From assembly GCA_034437275.1 (NCBI GenBank), contig DAOTUD010000005.1, positions 1 through 64,000 on the forward strand: a stretch of 64,000 nucleotides of DNA. The letters run 5' to 3'. This document shows positions 36,359 through 44,644 of this stretch, piece by piece. Under the pieces are notes generated by a model. It ran no database searches, was not told where the DNA came from, and worked only from the letters and a program-made list of their open reading frames with translations. The stretch's first letter is position 1, and each line of letters opens with the position of its first letter. Source of the DNA: TC-15 sp034437275 (GTDB lineage Bacteria; Chloroflexota; Anaerolineae; Aggregatilineales; Aggregatilineaceae). A program made the position numbers and the translations under genes.

Positions 36359-36366
36359 AACCCACA

Positions 36367-37221
36367 TTATCCCGCGGCATATTCTGCGATAATGCCAATC
36401 GCCTCTGGCCCGGTATGCACGCCCATGACGGGAGTCGCATAGGACAGGTATTGCTCCGCCGGGCTGAAGCGCTCAATCGCTTCGTCCAGCAGGGTTTGTG
36501 CTTCGTCTTCGACGTCGCCGTGAACCACGGCCAGCCGCGCTACATCGCGGCCTGCGGCATGATCGGCGATATCCTGTAACAGGTGGGCCAGCGCGCGCTT
36601 GCGGGTGCGCACATTTTCCACCAAGTCGACAATACCCTTGTTCAGCGCCAGCACGGGCTTGATGCGCAGCGCCGACCCCAGCAGCAGCCGCGCGTTGCCG
36701 ATGCGGCCTCCACGATGCAGATGTTCCAGGTTTTCGATGGTAAACAGCGGGTGCTGGCGTTGGATGGCGTCCTGGATGGCCTGCACAATCGTCTGGGGGC
36801 CGCCGCCGGCATCACGCGCATCGGCGGCACTCAACATCGGGAAGCCCAGCGCCCACGATACCTGCAGGCTGTCGATCACATGCACGGGGAAATCCACCAT
36901 CTCGCTGGCCTGGATGGCCGATGCATGGGTGCCGCTGAGTTCGCTGGAAATGACAGCACACACCACCTCGTCGGCTTTCTCCAACTGGCGCGCCATCTGA
37001 AACAACTCGACGAAATCCTGGACCGATACCTGCGAGGTTTTGGGCAGTTCCTCGGTGTCACGCAGCCGCCGGTAGAATTCCGCTTCGGTCAGGTCGACGC
37101 CGTCTTGGAACATTTCTTCCCCCCACATGACGTACAGCGGCGCGATGTAAATCTTCCGGTCCGCTGCCAGCGTGTGGGGCAGATTGCTCGTGCTATCTGT
37201 GACTAGAGCCGTGTTTGCCAT
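36367..37221 (-). CDS. DegV family fatty-acid-binding protein
   Basis: A 284-aa DegV/FakB-type protein; characterised relatives bind fatty acids and present them to a kinase (FakA). It starts MANTALVTDSTSNLPHTLAA, with the conserved TDSTSNLP loop that touches the ligand carboxylate, and includes TSQVSVQDFVELF, HRGGRIGNARLLLG, LRIKPVLALNKG and the C-terminal HTGPEAIGI. The ATG at 37221 has GGA upstream. It is the last gene of a folC to degV run, eleven bases after the beta-propeller lipoprotein gene. Confidence 0.92.
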   Translation of the reverse strand: MANTALVTDSTSNLPHTLAADRKIYIAPLYVMWGEEMFQDGVDLTEAEFYRRLRDTEELPKTSQVSVQDFVELFQMARQLEKADEVVCAVISSELSGTHASAIQASEMVDFPVHVIDSLQVSWALGFPMLSAADARDAGGGPQTIVQAIQDAIQRQHPLFTIENLEHLHRGGRIGNARLLLGSALRIKPVLALNKGIVDLVENVRTRKRALAHLLQDIADHAAGRDVARLAVVHGDVEDEAQTLLDEAIERFSPAEQYLSYATPVMGVHTGPEAIGIIAEYAAG

Positions 37222-37232
37222 CAACTTTTTCC

Positions 37233-38840
37233 TTACTCCGCTTCCGTTGGGCCTACCCAGCCTAACAACCGGATTTCCCCGCGCAGGTCGCCGGTGAGGT
37301 TGCGTCCGCCATAGCCGTTGGGCTGGGCGATAAATAAATCCAGCCGCCCATCGTTCACTCCGGTGCGTAACTGGATTCCGGCATAGGCCAGCCACTTGCC
37401 GTCCGGGGAATAGCTGGGGGCGCAGGCGCGCGGCGACTCCGGAGGATAGTAGAATAGCTCAAGCGTATTGCGCGTCACAATCAACCCGTAAGGGCACAAT
37501 CCGCTGCTGCCTGCGAAGGCAATCCATTCTCCGTCCTGGGACCAGTCTGCTGCAAATCCATAACGGGCGAACGCATATTCGTCGGTCGCGTTGATCACGT
37601 TCCCCTCCAGATCGCGCAGCACCACGCTGGCCGGGTCGGAGGCACGATGATAGATCACCTGCTTACCGTCCGGTGCCCAGCTTGCGCCCAGGTACAGCGA
37701 CCCGTCGGCGGGGGTCACGGGGCGCATCGTACCGGCCCACACGTTAGCGATCCACAACTGCGATTCGCCGGCGAACAAGTCCGACAGCCCGCGCGTGATC
37801 ACCACCTGTGCATCGTTCAGCCAGGTCGGCGGGCCATCGACCCACGTCTCGGAGACCTGCCGCACTGCGCCGGTGGACACGTTCAACACATGCAGCGTGC
37901 CGCGGGTGGGTGGTTCGGCGTTCAGTGTCGAGCACGACCCCGGCTCGCCCGGTACCCAGGAAGGGCACGTCTGCCGGTCCGACACATACGCCAGGTGCTG
38001 CCCGCCCGGTGACCAGGCCGGCCACAGGTTGTAGGAGTGGTCGTCTGCTGTGACGTTCTCGACTTTGGAGCCATTGGCCGGCACCACAAAAATATCGACA
38101 TCGTATGCGGTGGGCAGCGCGATGGCAAACTGCGAGCTGTCCGGCGACCACACCGGCTTGTGGCGCGCAATGCCGCGCGGACTCAGGGACGGGATGTCGA
38201 ACACGCGCAGGCTAAACCCGGATTCCAGATTGACCAGATACAGCCCCCCGCCCAGGGTGCCATCCGGGCGCTGCTGCGGTTCCATGAAGTACACCAGCTT
38301 GGTGCCGTCCGGTGCCCAATACACGCGGTCTTCGGTGCTGGCCGGCAAGTCGAGGATCGGCACGCGCTGGCCGTTGGACGGGTTGACCAGGTAGAGCGTT
38401 TCAATCTCGGAGGCCGGTTCTGGCGTGCGTAAGTCGGTCGTGTCGGTGCGTTCGTTGACACTGAGGATCGCAAACCACGAGGCCGGCAGGCCGCCTTCGA
38501 TCACGGACGGGACTTCAATTTCGGTGAGTTGGTCGCTCATGAAGCTGACCGTCGGCCCGGGGGTCGCGGTCGGGGCCGGTGTGGGGCTGGGCGGGGGCGT
38601 CTCCGACGGGATCGGTGTCTGCGTCGGGATCACGGTCTGCGTTGGGATGGGCGTCACCGACGGGGTCAGCGTTGCGGTGGGCGGCAGTGTCGCCGTGGCG
38701 GTCGCTGTCGCAGTGGCCGTAGGCAAGGGGGTGATCGTCGGTGTTGGCGGCTCTTTGGACTTCACCGCAAAATTGCACCCGGCCAACACAAACCCGAACA
38801 GGAATATACTCACAATACCAATACGTCTAAGCACCATCAT
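37233..38840 (-). CDS. Lipoprotein with TolB-like beta-propeller (PD40 repeats)
   Basis: A 535-aa exported lipoprotein: signal peptide ending FVLAGC (lipid Cys about 22), a long Thr/Pro/Ala stalk (about 30-95, including a TATATATATAT run), then a propeller of WD40/PD40-type blades with repeated SPDG/APDG turns (YWAPDGTKLVYF, WSPDSSQFAIAL, WSPGGQHLAYVS, WAPDGKQVIYH, YSPDGKWLAYAG). Such propellers usually bind proteins or polysaccharides; no partner is evident. The gap to the upstream Schlafen gene is six bases and to degV eleven bases, so the genes are probably cotranscribed. Confidence 0.85.
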   Translation of the reverse strand: MMVLRRIGIVSIFLFGFVLAGCNFAVKSKEPPTPTITPLPTATATATATATLPPTATLTPSVTPIPTQTVIPTQTPIPSETPPPSPTPAPTATPGPTVSFMSDQLTEIEVPSVIEGGLPASWFAILSVNERTDTTDLRTPEPASEIETLYLVNPSNGQRVPILDLPASTEDRVYWAPDGTKLVYFMEPQQRPDGTLGGGLYLVNLESGFSLRVFDIPSLSPRGIARHKPVWSPDSSQFAIALPTAYDVDIFVVPANGSKVENVTADDHSYNLWPAWSPGGQHLAYVSDRQTCPSWVPGEPGSCSTLNAEPPTRGTLHVLNVSTGAVRQVSETWVDGPPTWLNDAQVVITRGLSDLFAGESQLWIANVWAGTMRPVTPADGSLYLGASWAPDGKQVIYHRASDPASVVLRDLEGNVINATDEYAFARYGFAADWSQDGEWIAFAGSSGLCPYGLIVTRNTLELFYYPPESPRACAPSYSPDGKWLAYAGIQLRTGVNDGRLDLFIAQPNGYGGRNLTGDLRGEIRLLGWVGPTEAE

Positions 38841-38846
38841 TCACCA

Positions 38847-40310
38847 TCACGATTGTTTTTTTAGCACGTAGTACGAGCCGCGTTTTTCCCCCATTTTGAT
38901 CAAAATTCCCCGGCTTACCAGATCGGCGAAATCGCGCCGGATCGTTTCTGAATGTACCCCAGGGCACAATTCTTGCAAATCTTTGTTGGTGATGCGCGAG
39001 TTTTTGCGGTTGATCAGGAAGTCGAGCGCATACTCCTGCCGCCGGTTGATCGCCTGGTTTTGGAACACGCCGCCGAACAGTTCCGGTTCTTCGGCTTCGT
39101 CGTCCACGACGGGCTTGTTGAACAGCGTCACCCGAAACCCGCCCGCCGTCTCGATGAACTCGGGTTCCGGCAGATTGTCTTCCTTCACCAGGGCCAGCAC
39201 GCGGTCCACACCGTAGCCCAGGCGCTCGATGAACCCCATATCCGACAGCACCTGCACAATCGCCGAATTGCGCGAGAAGCGCTCGTCGACGATATTGTCC
39301 AGCGTCACCGGCCCCGGCAGCCCCCCCGGACTGGTGATCTCCAGCCGGTTGCTGAACAGGTACAGCCGGATGCCGTCGCCCTGGATGCTGTAATCGCGGT
39401 GGGCCACCGCGTTCACGACCAGTTCGCGCACGGCTTGCAGCGGATACTCCAGGCGCTCCTGGCGGGCCATCTTGTCGCCAAGCTGCACCCCCTTACGCAG
39501 ATTGTCGATCAGGAACGTTTCGGCCCGGCGGATCTGCTGCGGCAGCGTGCCGGCGATGTCCTGCCGGGTGAAGATGTCGCTCATCTCCTTGCCCGCGAAG
39601 CGCGCCGCCGTGATATCAGATCCCCGGATGAACTGCTGGGGGTCCTTGCCGAACAGCAAGATTCCGGCGTTGGTCGGTTGTAGTTCGCCCTCGACCGGCA
39701 CCAGACAGCCGCGCTTGATTAACACCTGCTCGGGCGAGAGTTCGCGCATCCCGTGCAGGTTTTCCACATACGCTTCGACCTGCTCCCAGTCGAGCGCATC
39801 GTTGTTCGCATAGCGGGTTGGTTCGGACTCAAACGTGACGTCGCCGCGTTCCAGCAGCAGCCGCCGGAGTTGGGACGGGGTCAGCGGGACGTCGGTGCTG
39901 ACTTGGCGCGCCAGATAGCGCCCGTCCAGCCCGTAGACGTGCGGCATCCCGCGCGGGACCTGCACTACCACCATCGTGGAACCCTTGACCTGCACACGCT
40001 GCGGCAGCGGGATGATCAACGGCGGCGCAATGGACAGCGAAGCTTCCAGCACGCGGTTGATCGCATCGTCGGGGTTATCCACCCCGACCGGAGCATCGGA
40101 GCGCGGCGCAACGCCGAGCAGCACCACGCCCCCATGTGTGTTGGCCATCGCCGCCAGCGTGGTCGCGATGTCTTCGACCGGTGCCCGCCCTGGCAGCCAG
40201 TTCAACACCTCATTTTGCCCGCCTTGCAACAGATTGAGAAGCTCTTTTTCCGTCGGTTTGTGCCGGCCAGTGTGGCCGTTCGCCGCTTGTGTGGTTTTAG
40301 CTGACATCAT
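38847..40310 (-). CDS. Schlafen/AlbA_2-domain regulator with RecG-like C-terminal and winged-helix regions
   Basis: A 487-aa protein. The N-terminal AlbA_2 domain (about 30-150) contains PVEDIATTLAAMANTHGGVV then LLGVAP. The middle has the ATPase-like part found in proteins annotated as RecG C-terminal relatives: VRELVVNAVAHRDYSIQGDG (an N-box-like motif) and RLYLFSNRLEITSPGGLPG. The C-terminus is a winged helix (ITNKDLQELCPGVHSETIRR). These proteins are usually predicted transcriptional regulators and occasionally appear in defence loci; nothing nearby indicates defence. ATG 40310 and ATG 40307 are both possible after GGAAGAGG. It lies 104 bases downstream of folC. Confidence 0.83.
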   Translation of the reverse strand: MMSAKTTQAANGHTGRHKPTEKELLNLLQGGQNEVLNWLPGRAPVEDIATTLAAMANTHGGVVLLGVAPRSDAPVGVDNPDDAINRVLEASLSIAPPLIIPLPQRVQVKGSTMVVVQVPRGMPHVYGLDGRYLARQVSTDVPLTPSQLRRLLLERGDVTFESEPTRYANNDALDWEQVEAYVENLHGMRELSPEQVLIKRGCLVPVEGELQPTNAGILLFGKDPQQFIRGSDITAARFAGKEMSDIFTRQDIAGTLPQQIRRAETFLIDNLRKGVQLGDKMARQERLEYPLQAVRELVVNAVAHRDYSIQGDGIRLYLFSNRLEITSPGGLPGPVTLDNIVDERFSRNSAIVQVLSDMGFIERLGYGVDRVLALVKEDNLPEPEFIETAGGFRVTLFNKPVVDDEAEEPELFGGVFQNQAINRRQEYALDFLINRKNSRITNKDLQELCPGVHSETIRRDFADLVSRGILIKMGEKRGSYYVLKKQS

Positions 40311-40414
40311 CCTCTTCCGCTAAAGCAATGCGTACTCAAGCCGTTGGGTGGGCTGCCAGGGGCAACCGGCAGACCCACGGTGGGCGCATGGCAGGCCCTG
40401 GTCGATCATCACGG

Positions 40415-41794
40415 CTATCCCTGGCATGCAGAGGTCGCTAGTTGAGCCTGGGTTGCTTCGTCGATGTGCCCGACCGGCAGCCCGCAAATCGAGCGCACTT
40501 CCCCGACGATGAACAGCGAGCCGGTGGTGCAGATCAGCCCTCGTGCGCCGACCAGTTCGGTCGCACGTTGTACGGCGTCCTGTGCCACCGGAATCTGCTC
40601 GATCTGCCCGGTGTAGCCCTGCTGCTGCGCGATGGCCGCGATCTCGGCGGGGGGCAAAGCACGCGGGTGCACAGCCTGCGCGATGATCAAATAATCGGCG
40701 ATGGGCAGCAAGGCGTCGAACATGCCGGTAATGTCCTTGTCGGCAGACGCCCCGAAAAGCAGAGCGAGGGGACGCTGTGGGAACAGTTCATTCAGCGCGA
40801 CCCGCAGCCGCCGCGCCGAGGCCCCATTGTGAGCCGCGTCGAGCACCAGCGTCGGCTTATGGCGCACCACTTCCAACCGTCCCGGCCAGTCGACCCCTTT
40901 TAGACCGGCGCGTATGGCAGCATCGTCCATCGGCACGCCGGCCCGGCGCACATGGTCCAGGGCAGCCAGCGCCACGGTCGCGTTAAGGGCCTGGTGCTCC
41001 CCGGCGAGATTGGTGCAGTACGGCTGTCTTGGCTGGCCGGCTGGCCCGGCGTCGAAGTGCTGGCCGTTCCAGTCGCCTTCGCGCGGCATGTAGAGCCAGT
41101 CGCGCCCTACGAGGGTTAACGTTGTTTCCCGTTCGGCGGCGATAGCTTCCAGCACGGCCAATGCTTCCGGTGGCTGCGGGGCACTGACAACCGGCACGCC
41201 CGGCTTGATGATGCCGCCTTTTTCCGCCGCGATATCGGCCAGCGAATCGCCGAGCAAATAGGTGTGATCATAGCTCAGGCTGGTGATCACCGAGACCAGC
41301 GGAGTGACGATGTTGGTGGCATCCAGGCGTCCGCCCAGACCCACTTCGATGACCGCCGCATCGACCTGCTGCTGGGCAAAGTAGAGGAACGCCAGCGCGG
41401 TTGTGACTTCAAACCATGTCACATCCGGCACCTGCTCGACGGCAGTCTGCATCTGGCGGACCAACGCTGTAAAATTGTCACGGCTGATTAACTGGCCGTT
41501 GACACGGAAACGCTCGCGAAAATCTTGCAGGTGTGGCGAAGAATAAAACCCGGTGCGCAGCCCGGCAGCCTGGCATGTCGACGCACACATGGCCCCGACC
41601 GAGCCTTTGCCTTTGGTCCCGGTCAGGTGAATGATCGGATAGTGGTCCTGGGGGTTATCGAGGGCTGCCAGCAGGGCACGAGGCCGGTCCAACGTCATCA
41701 CTTCGGGAACGTACCGCACATGACGCTCGACCTCCCAGTTGATGAAGCTGTACAGGTAGTCTATTGCTTCCGAATATGTCTGAATCGAGGCCAT
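40415..41794 (-). CDS. folC: Folylpolyglutamate synthase / dihydrofolate synthase
   Basis: Adds glutamate to folates (and possibly to dihydropteroate) using ATP. The 459-aa Mur-ligase-fold protein has the P-loop HLTGTKGKGSVGAMCAS, the DNA-like FYSSPHLQDFRERFRVNG segment, VIEVGLGGRLDATNI, YDHTYLLGDSLADIAAEKGG and VLDAAHNGASARRL. The ATG at 41794 has GGAG five bases upstream; the TTG before it is less likely. Two adjacent ATTATCCCACA repeats lie about 70 bases upstream and may be regulatory. Confidence 0.95.
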   Translation of the reverse strand: MASIQTYSEAIDYLYSFINWEVERHVRYVPEVMTLDRPRALLAALDNPQDHYPIIHLTGTKGKGSVGAMCASTCQAAGLRTGFYSSPHLQDFRERFRVNGQLISRDNFTALVRQMQTAVEQVPDVTWFEVTTALAFLYFAQQQVDAAVIEVGLGGRLDATNIVTPLVSVITSLSYDHTYLLGDSLADIAAEKGGIIKPGVPVVSAPQPPEALAVLEAIAAERETTLTLVGRDWLYMPREGDWNGQHFDAGPAGQPRQPYCTNLAGEHQALNATVALAALDHVRRAGVPMDDAAIRAGLKGVDWPGRLEVVRHKPTLVLDAAHNGASARRLRVALNELFPQRPLALLFGASADKDITGMFDALLPIADYLIIAQAVHPRALPPAEIAAIAQQQGYTGQIEQIPVAQDAVQRATELVGARGLICTTGSLFIVGEVRSICGLPVGHIDEATQAQLATSACQG

Positions 41795-41864
41795 CAAAAC
41801 TCCGTGTCAACGCATAGAAATTGATAAACGAAAGGCGCTCACCGCGCCGGGCAGTCGGGCACAC

Positions 41865-41886
41865 ATTATCCCACAATTATCCCACA
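41865..41886 (-). repeat. Two abutting 11-bp repeats TGTGGGATAAT upstream of folC
   Basis: ATTATCCCACA occurs at 41865-41875 and again at 41876-41886 with no gap. Read on the folC strand this is TGTGGGATAAT twice. Each copy contains TGG-GATAAT, which also resembles an extended -10 element. The same core is clustered downstream of mfd. Confidence 0.75.
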
Positions 41887-42022
41887 TAGTACCGCTTAAC
41901 CAGGCCGCCCACAAGGAAAAAGCCTGCGGATGCCAGACGAGTAGCTGACGCAGCCTGGTTCGGGCTGGTGAAATCCCATGTGCCATGTCATAATCGCCAT
42001 GCTTGTGATGGGGAGAGAAACT

Positions 42023-43495
42023 ATGTACGTGCCCAAACTACTCACAATTATATCAGCATTGACAGGTTTACTTATAATTGGCGTGGCCGGCTACTTTGTG
42101 CTCCGGCCTCCGGGCGCACTGCTGGCCGAAGCGCAGCTCACGTCTGCAGAAATTTCGCCGAACGCGGACGGCGTGCGCGATCTCACCACGATTGAGTATT
42201 CTCTTCGGCGGTCGGCCCAGGTGAGCATTTACCTCCAGCCGCAGGCGGGGGGCGAGCCGTTCTATTTTCGCCGCGACGAACCCCGCGACGCCGGGGATTA
42301 TCGCGTGCTGTTTAGCGGCGTGGTCGATGGCTACCGGGGCGCGGACGACACCGATATCTCGGGTACCATCGAGCGGCGGCTGCTGCCCGCCGGGACGTAT
42401 ACGTGGGTGATCGAGGCTCTCAACGACGATGAAAACGAGCAGCAAAGCGGCACGCTGACCATTACCGACGTCGACAGTGCGCTGCCGGTCATTTCCACAT
42501 TCACCATCTACCCCCAGCGGTTTACGCCCAACCAGGACGGCGTGAACGATCGGGTCAGCGTGAATATCTGCCTCGCCAAAGAGGCGGACCTCGATGTGTA
42601 TCTGGAAGATGACGCGGGCGAGCGTTACTACCTGCCGGAGCGCCTCACCGACTACGATCCGTACGACAAAGGCGTATGCCACGAGTACGACTACGACGGG
42701 GGAGTCGATCAGAACATGGAACCGCCCCCCGACGGATATTACACCGTCTACGCTGTCGCCCAGGACGACGAAGGACAGCGCATTGTCCGCACCGGCGATC
42801 TGACGATCAACAACGGCGGGCTGCCACAGGTCGAAATGGTCCCGCAGGCGACGGGAGCCGAGGTGTACTTCGCGGAGGTTCCCTACGATGCGGATTACTA
42901 CTCGTCATATAACAGCCCGGGGCAAAAGCTGGAAAAGCCGCCGGGCGTCAAATCGGACTTGAGCACGGTCACCATCACCCAGGATAACGTGCTGCTCTTC
43001 AAGCTCACCGTGTCGAACTACGGCTCGACGCCGGTCCGGACGGCGGGACCGTTCCCGGGCACGGTGTACGACTTTCACCAGATGGCCAGTACGCTGGGCG
43101 CGTACGAACAATCTGGAGCGTGGCGCATCGGCATCAAATGCGAGACCGCGCTGAGCGACTTTCCCTGGCGCTGGGCAATCGCGCCGGAGAAGGACCTCAA
43201 GCGCGAGTATGACAAACCGGCGGGCCAGATCACCCAGCGCCAGATCGCCGCGCCGCTGAACCGCCTGCTGAACACCGAGCTGAACGCGGAGGCAGTCAAG
43301 ACGTACTATTACCTGCTGCCCGGCCAGCGCGCCGAAGTGTGGGGCGGGATTCGCATGACCGAACTGATCCGCGCCCGTAATCCCCAGTACTGTTGGGCGG
43401 GGTTGATTCATGAGGATGTCGGCATCCCGGCCAGCCAGTCGCGTTACGGGGCGCGCGAGATCGAGATCGTCCCTGCGCCGCCGGCGGTCGATTAG
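42023..43495 (+). CDS. Membrane-anchored protein with two FlgD-like Ig repeats
   Basis: A 490-aa protein with an N-terminal membrane anchor (LLTIISALTGLLIIGVAGYF) and a long extracytoplasmic part. Two Ig-like modules each open with the same pattern, AEISPNADGVRD and RFTPNQDGVND, seen in FlgD-like and gliding-type C-terminal Ig domains. They contain turn motifs such as LPAGTYTWVIEAL and PPDGYYTVYAVAQ. The second half (from about 300) is beta-rich and unassigned. GGGAGAG lies five bases before ATG 42023; an in-frame upstream ATG at 41978 would add 15 residues without a better site. It heads a four-gene plus-strand operon. Confidence 0.72.
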   Translation: MYVPKLLTIISALTGLLIIGVAGYFVLRPPGALLAEAQLTSAEISPNADGVRDLTTIEYSLRRSAQVSIYLQPQAGGEPFYFRRDEPRDAGDYRVLFSGVVDGYRGADDTDISGTIERRLLPAGTYTWVIEALNDDENEQQSGTLTITDVDSALPVISTFTIYPQRFTPNQDGVNDRVSVNICLAKEADLDVYLEDDAGERYYLPERLTDYDPYDKGVCHEYDYDGGVDQNMEPPPDGYYTVYAVAQDDEGQRIVRTGDLTINNGGLPQVEMVPQATGAEVYFAEVPYDADYYSSYNSPGQKLEKPPGVKSDLSTVTITQDNVLLFKLTVSNYGSTPVRTAGPFPGTVYDFHQMASTLGAYEQSGAWRIGIKCETALSDFPWRWAIAPEKDLKREYDKPAGQITQRQIAAPLNRLLNTELNAEAVKTYYYLLPGQRAEVWGGIRMTELIRARNPQYCWAGLIHEDVGIPASQSRYGAREIEIVPAPPAVD

Positions 43496-43534
43496 GCGGC
43501 GGCTGGCTTGCCGCACAACAGCAGGTACTGTACC

Positions 43535-44638
43535 ATGAGAGAGACGAGACAAGCTGTCCGCAGGAGGTGTGTCATAAATCCCAAAGCCTCGACCCTACTT
43601 GTGCTTATCGTGGTGCTGGTGCTGGCTGGCTGTGGCAGCGAGGAGAGCACCGAGCCTGAGATGATCATCCCCGATACACCGCTCCCATCTACACCACGCT
43701 CGACCCCGCTGCCGGAGCCAACCGGCGAGCCGCCGGTGGGGGATGAACAGCGCCCCATCACGCTCCTGTTTGCGATCCCTGCTGGTGCCGGTGATGACGC
43801 GGCCCTGGACGAACTCCAGGACTATTTGGGCGTGGCCGGTCCTGTGGTGCAGGTGCAGGCGGCCAACAACACCGACGCGCTCAAAGCCTTGTGCAGCGGC
43901 CAACCCATCGCTGCCTGGATCAGCCCCTTTACGCTTGCCGTTGCACAGCAGCAGTGTAACGTGATGCCGGTGCTGGCCGTGATCCGCGACGATTCGGTCG
44001 GGCACACGCTGGAGCTTGTCGCGCGGGCCGATGCGGACATCACCGCTGTCAGCAACCTGAACGGTGCGGTATTCTGCCGCAGCGGCCAGGATAACCTGCT
44101 CGACTGGGTGTTCCCCAGCCTGATCATCGACAGCGCGGGCGTCTCCCCGTTCCCCAGTGGGCAGGGTGACAACTTGCTGCGCAGTCTGGCCGATGTGCAG
44201 GACGTGGCCGACAGCGAAGCGGTCGCTGTGGCGCTGCTAGACGGTGAGTGTGATGTGGCGGCGTTCGCGCCCGGTGAGTTGGAAGCTATCGTCGACGATC
44301 TGGCGGTGACGGGTGATGTGTCGCTGGACGACTTCACGATCCTGGTCGAGCCTGGGGAAACGGACGTCCCGGCGGACAGTGACGACTGGGACGGTTACGC
44401 GGAGTATGTTCTGCCGTATGATGTGCTGGTCTTCGCCGGCGCGGACACGATCCCCGATGATGTGCGGCAAACCATCACCGAAAGCCTGGTCGACTATTTC
44501 AACAACACCCAGAACGCCGACCAGCACGCCCGGGCGCTGTTGGCGGGTGACGGCGTGTTGAGCGTGCAGCGCGTGCATTTTGATGTCTTCCAGGCGTTAG
44601 TTCAAAATGCCAACTGGGATATGGCGATGTTCAACTAA
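43535..44638 (+). CDS. Solute-binding lipoprotein, PhnD-like (periplasmic-binding type II)
   Basis: Up to 367 aa. A lipobox LVLAGC is followed by a Pro/Thr spacer and a domain with the PhnD-like pattern DALKALCSGQPIAAWISPFT, VARADADITAVSNLNGAVFC and ECDVAAFAPGELEAIV, suggesting binding of a small oxyanion or phosphonate-like ligand; no permease or ATPase is adjacent. The start is unclear. ATG 43535 gives a long Arg-rich leader, while a perfect AGGAGG at 43562-43567 stands six bases before an in-frame ATA at 43574 that would give a textbook lipoprotein signal (INPKASTLLVLIVVLVLAGC). Confidence 0.75.
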   Translation: MRETRQAVRRRCVINPKASTLLVLIVVLVLAGCGSEESTEPEMIIPDTPLPSTPRSTPLPEPTGEPPVGDEQRPITLLFAIPAGAGDDAALDELQDYLGVAGPVVQVQAANNTDALKALCSGQPIAAWISPFTLAVAQQQCNVMPVLAVIRDDSVGHTLELVARADADITAVSNLNGAVFCRSGQDNLLDWVFPSLIIDSAGVSPFPSGQGDNLLRSLADVQDVADSEAVAVALLDGECDVAAFAPGELEAIVDDLAVTGDVSLDDFTILVEPGETDVPADSDDWDGYAEYVLPYDVLVFAGADTIPDDVRQTITESLVDYFNNTQNADQHARALLAGDGVLSVQRVHFDVFQALVQNANWDMAMFN

Positions 44639-44644
44639 CCGGCT

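Noticed and set aside
36313..36365. CRISPR-like array
   Set aside because: The repeats are only eight bases, spacers are two to nine bases, and no cas gene is present.
38560..38760. Tandem DNA repeat rich in GGTCG/GGTGG-type units
   Set aside because: It encodes the Thr/Pro/Ala stalk of the lipoprotein; the periodicity follows from the protein, not from a separate DNA element.
38847..40310. Defence system centred on the Schlafen-type gene
   Set aside because: Neighbours are folC, a lipoprotein and degV; no nuclease, toxin, restriction or phage gene is present.
41865..41886. DnaA boxes (TTATCCACA-like) and hence a replication origin
   Set aside because: The repeats read TTATCCCACA, one base longer than the DnaA 9-mer. 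There is no dnaA, dnaN, gyrase gene or AT-rich unwinding region nearby.
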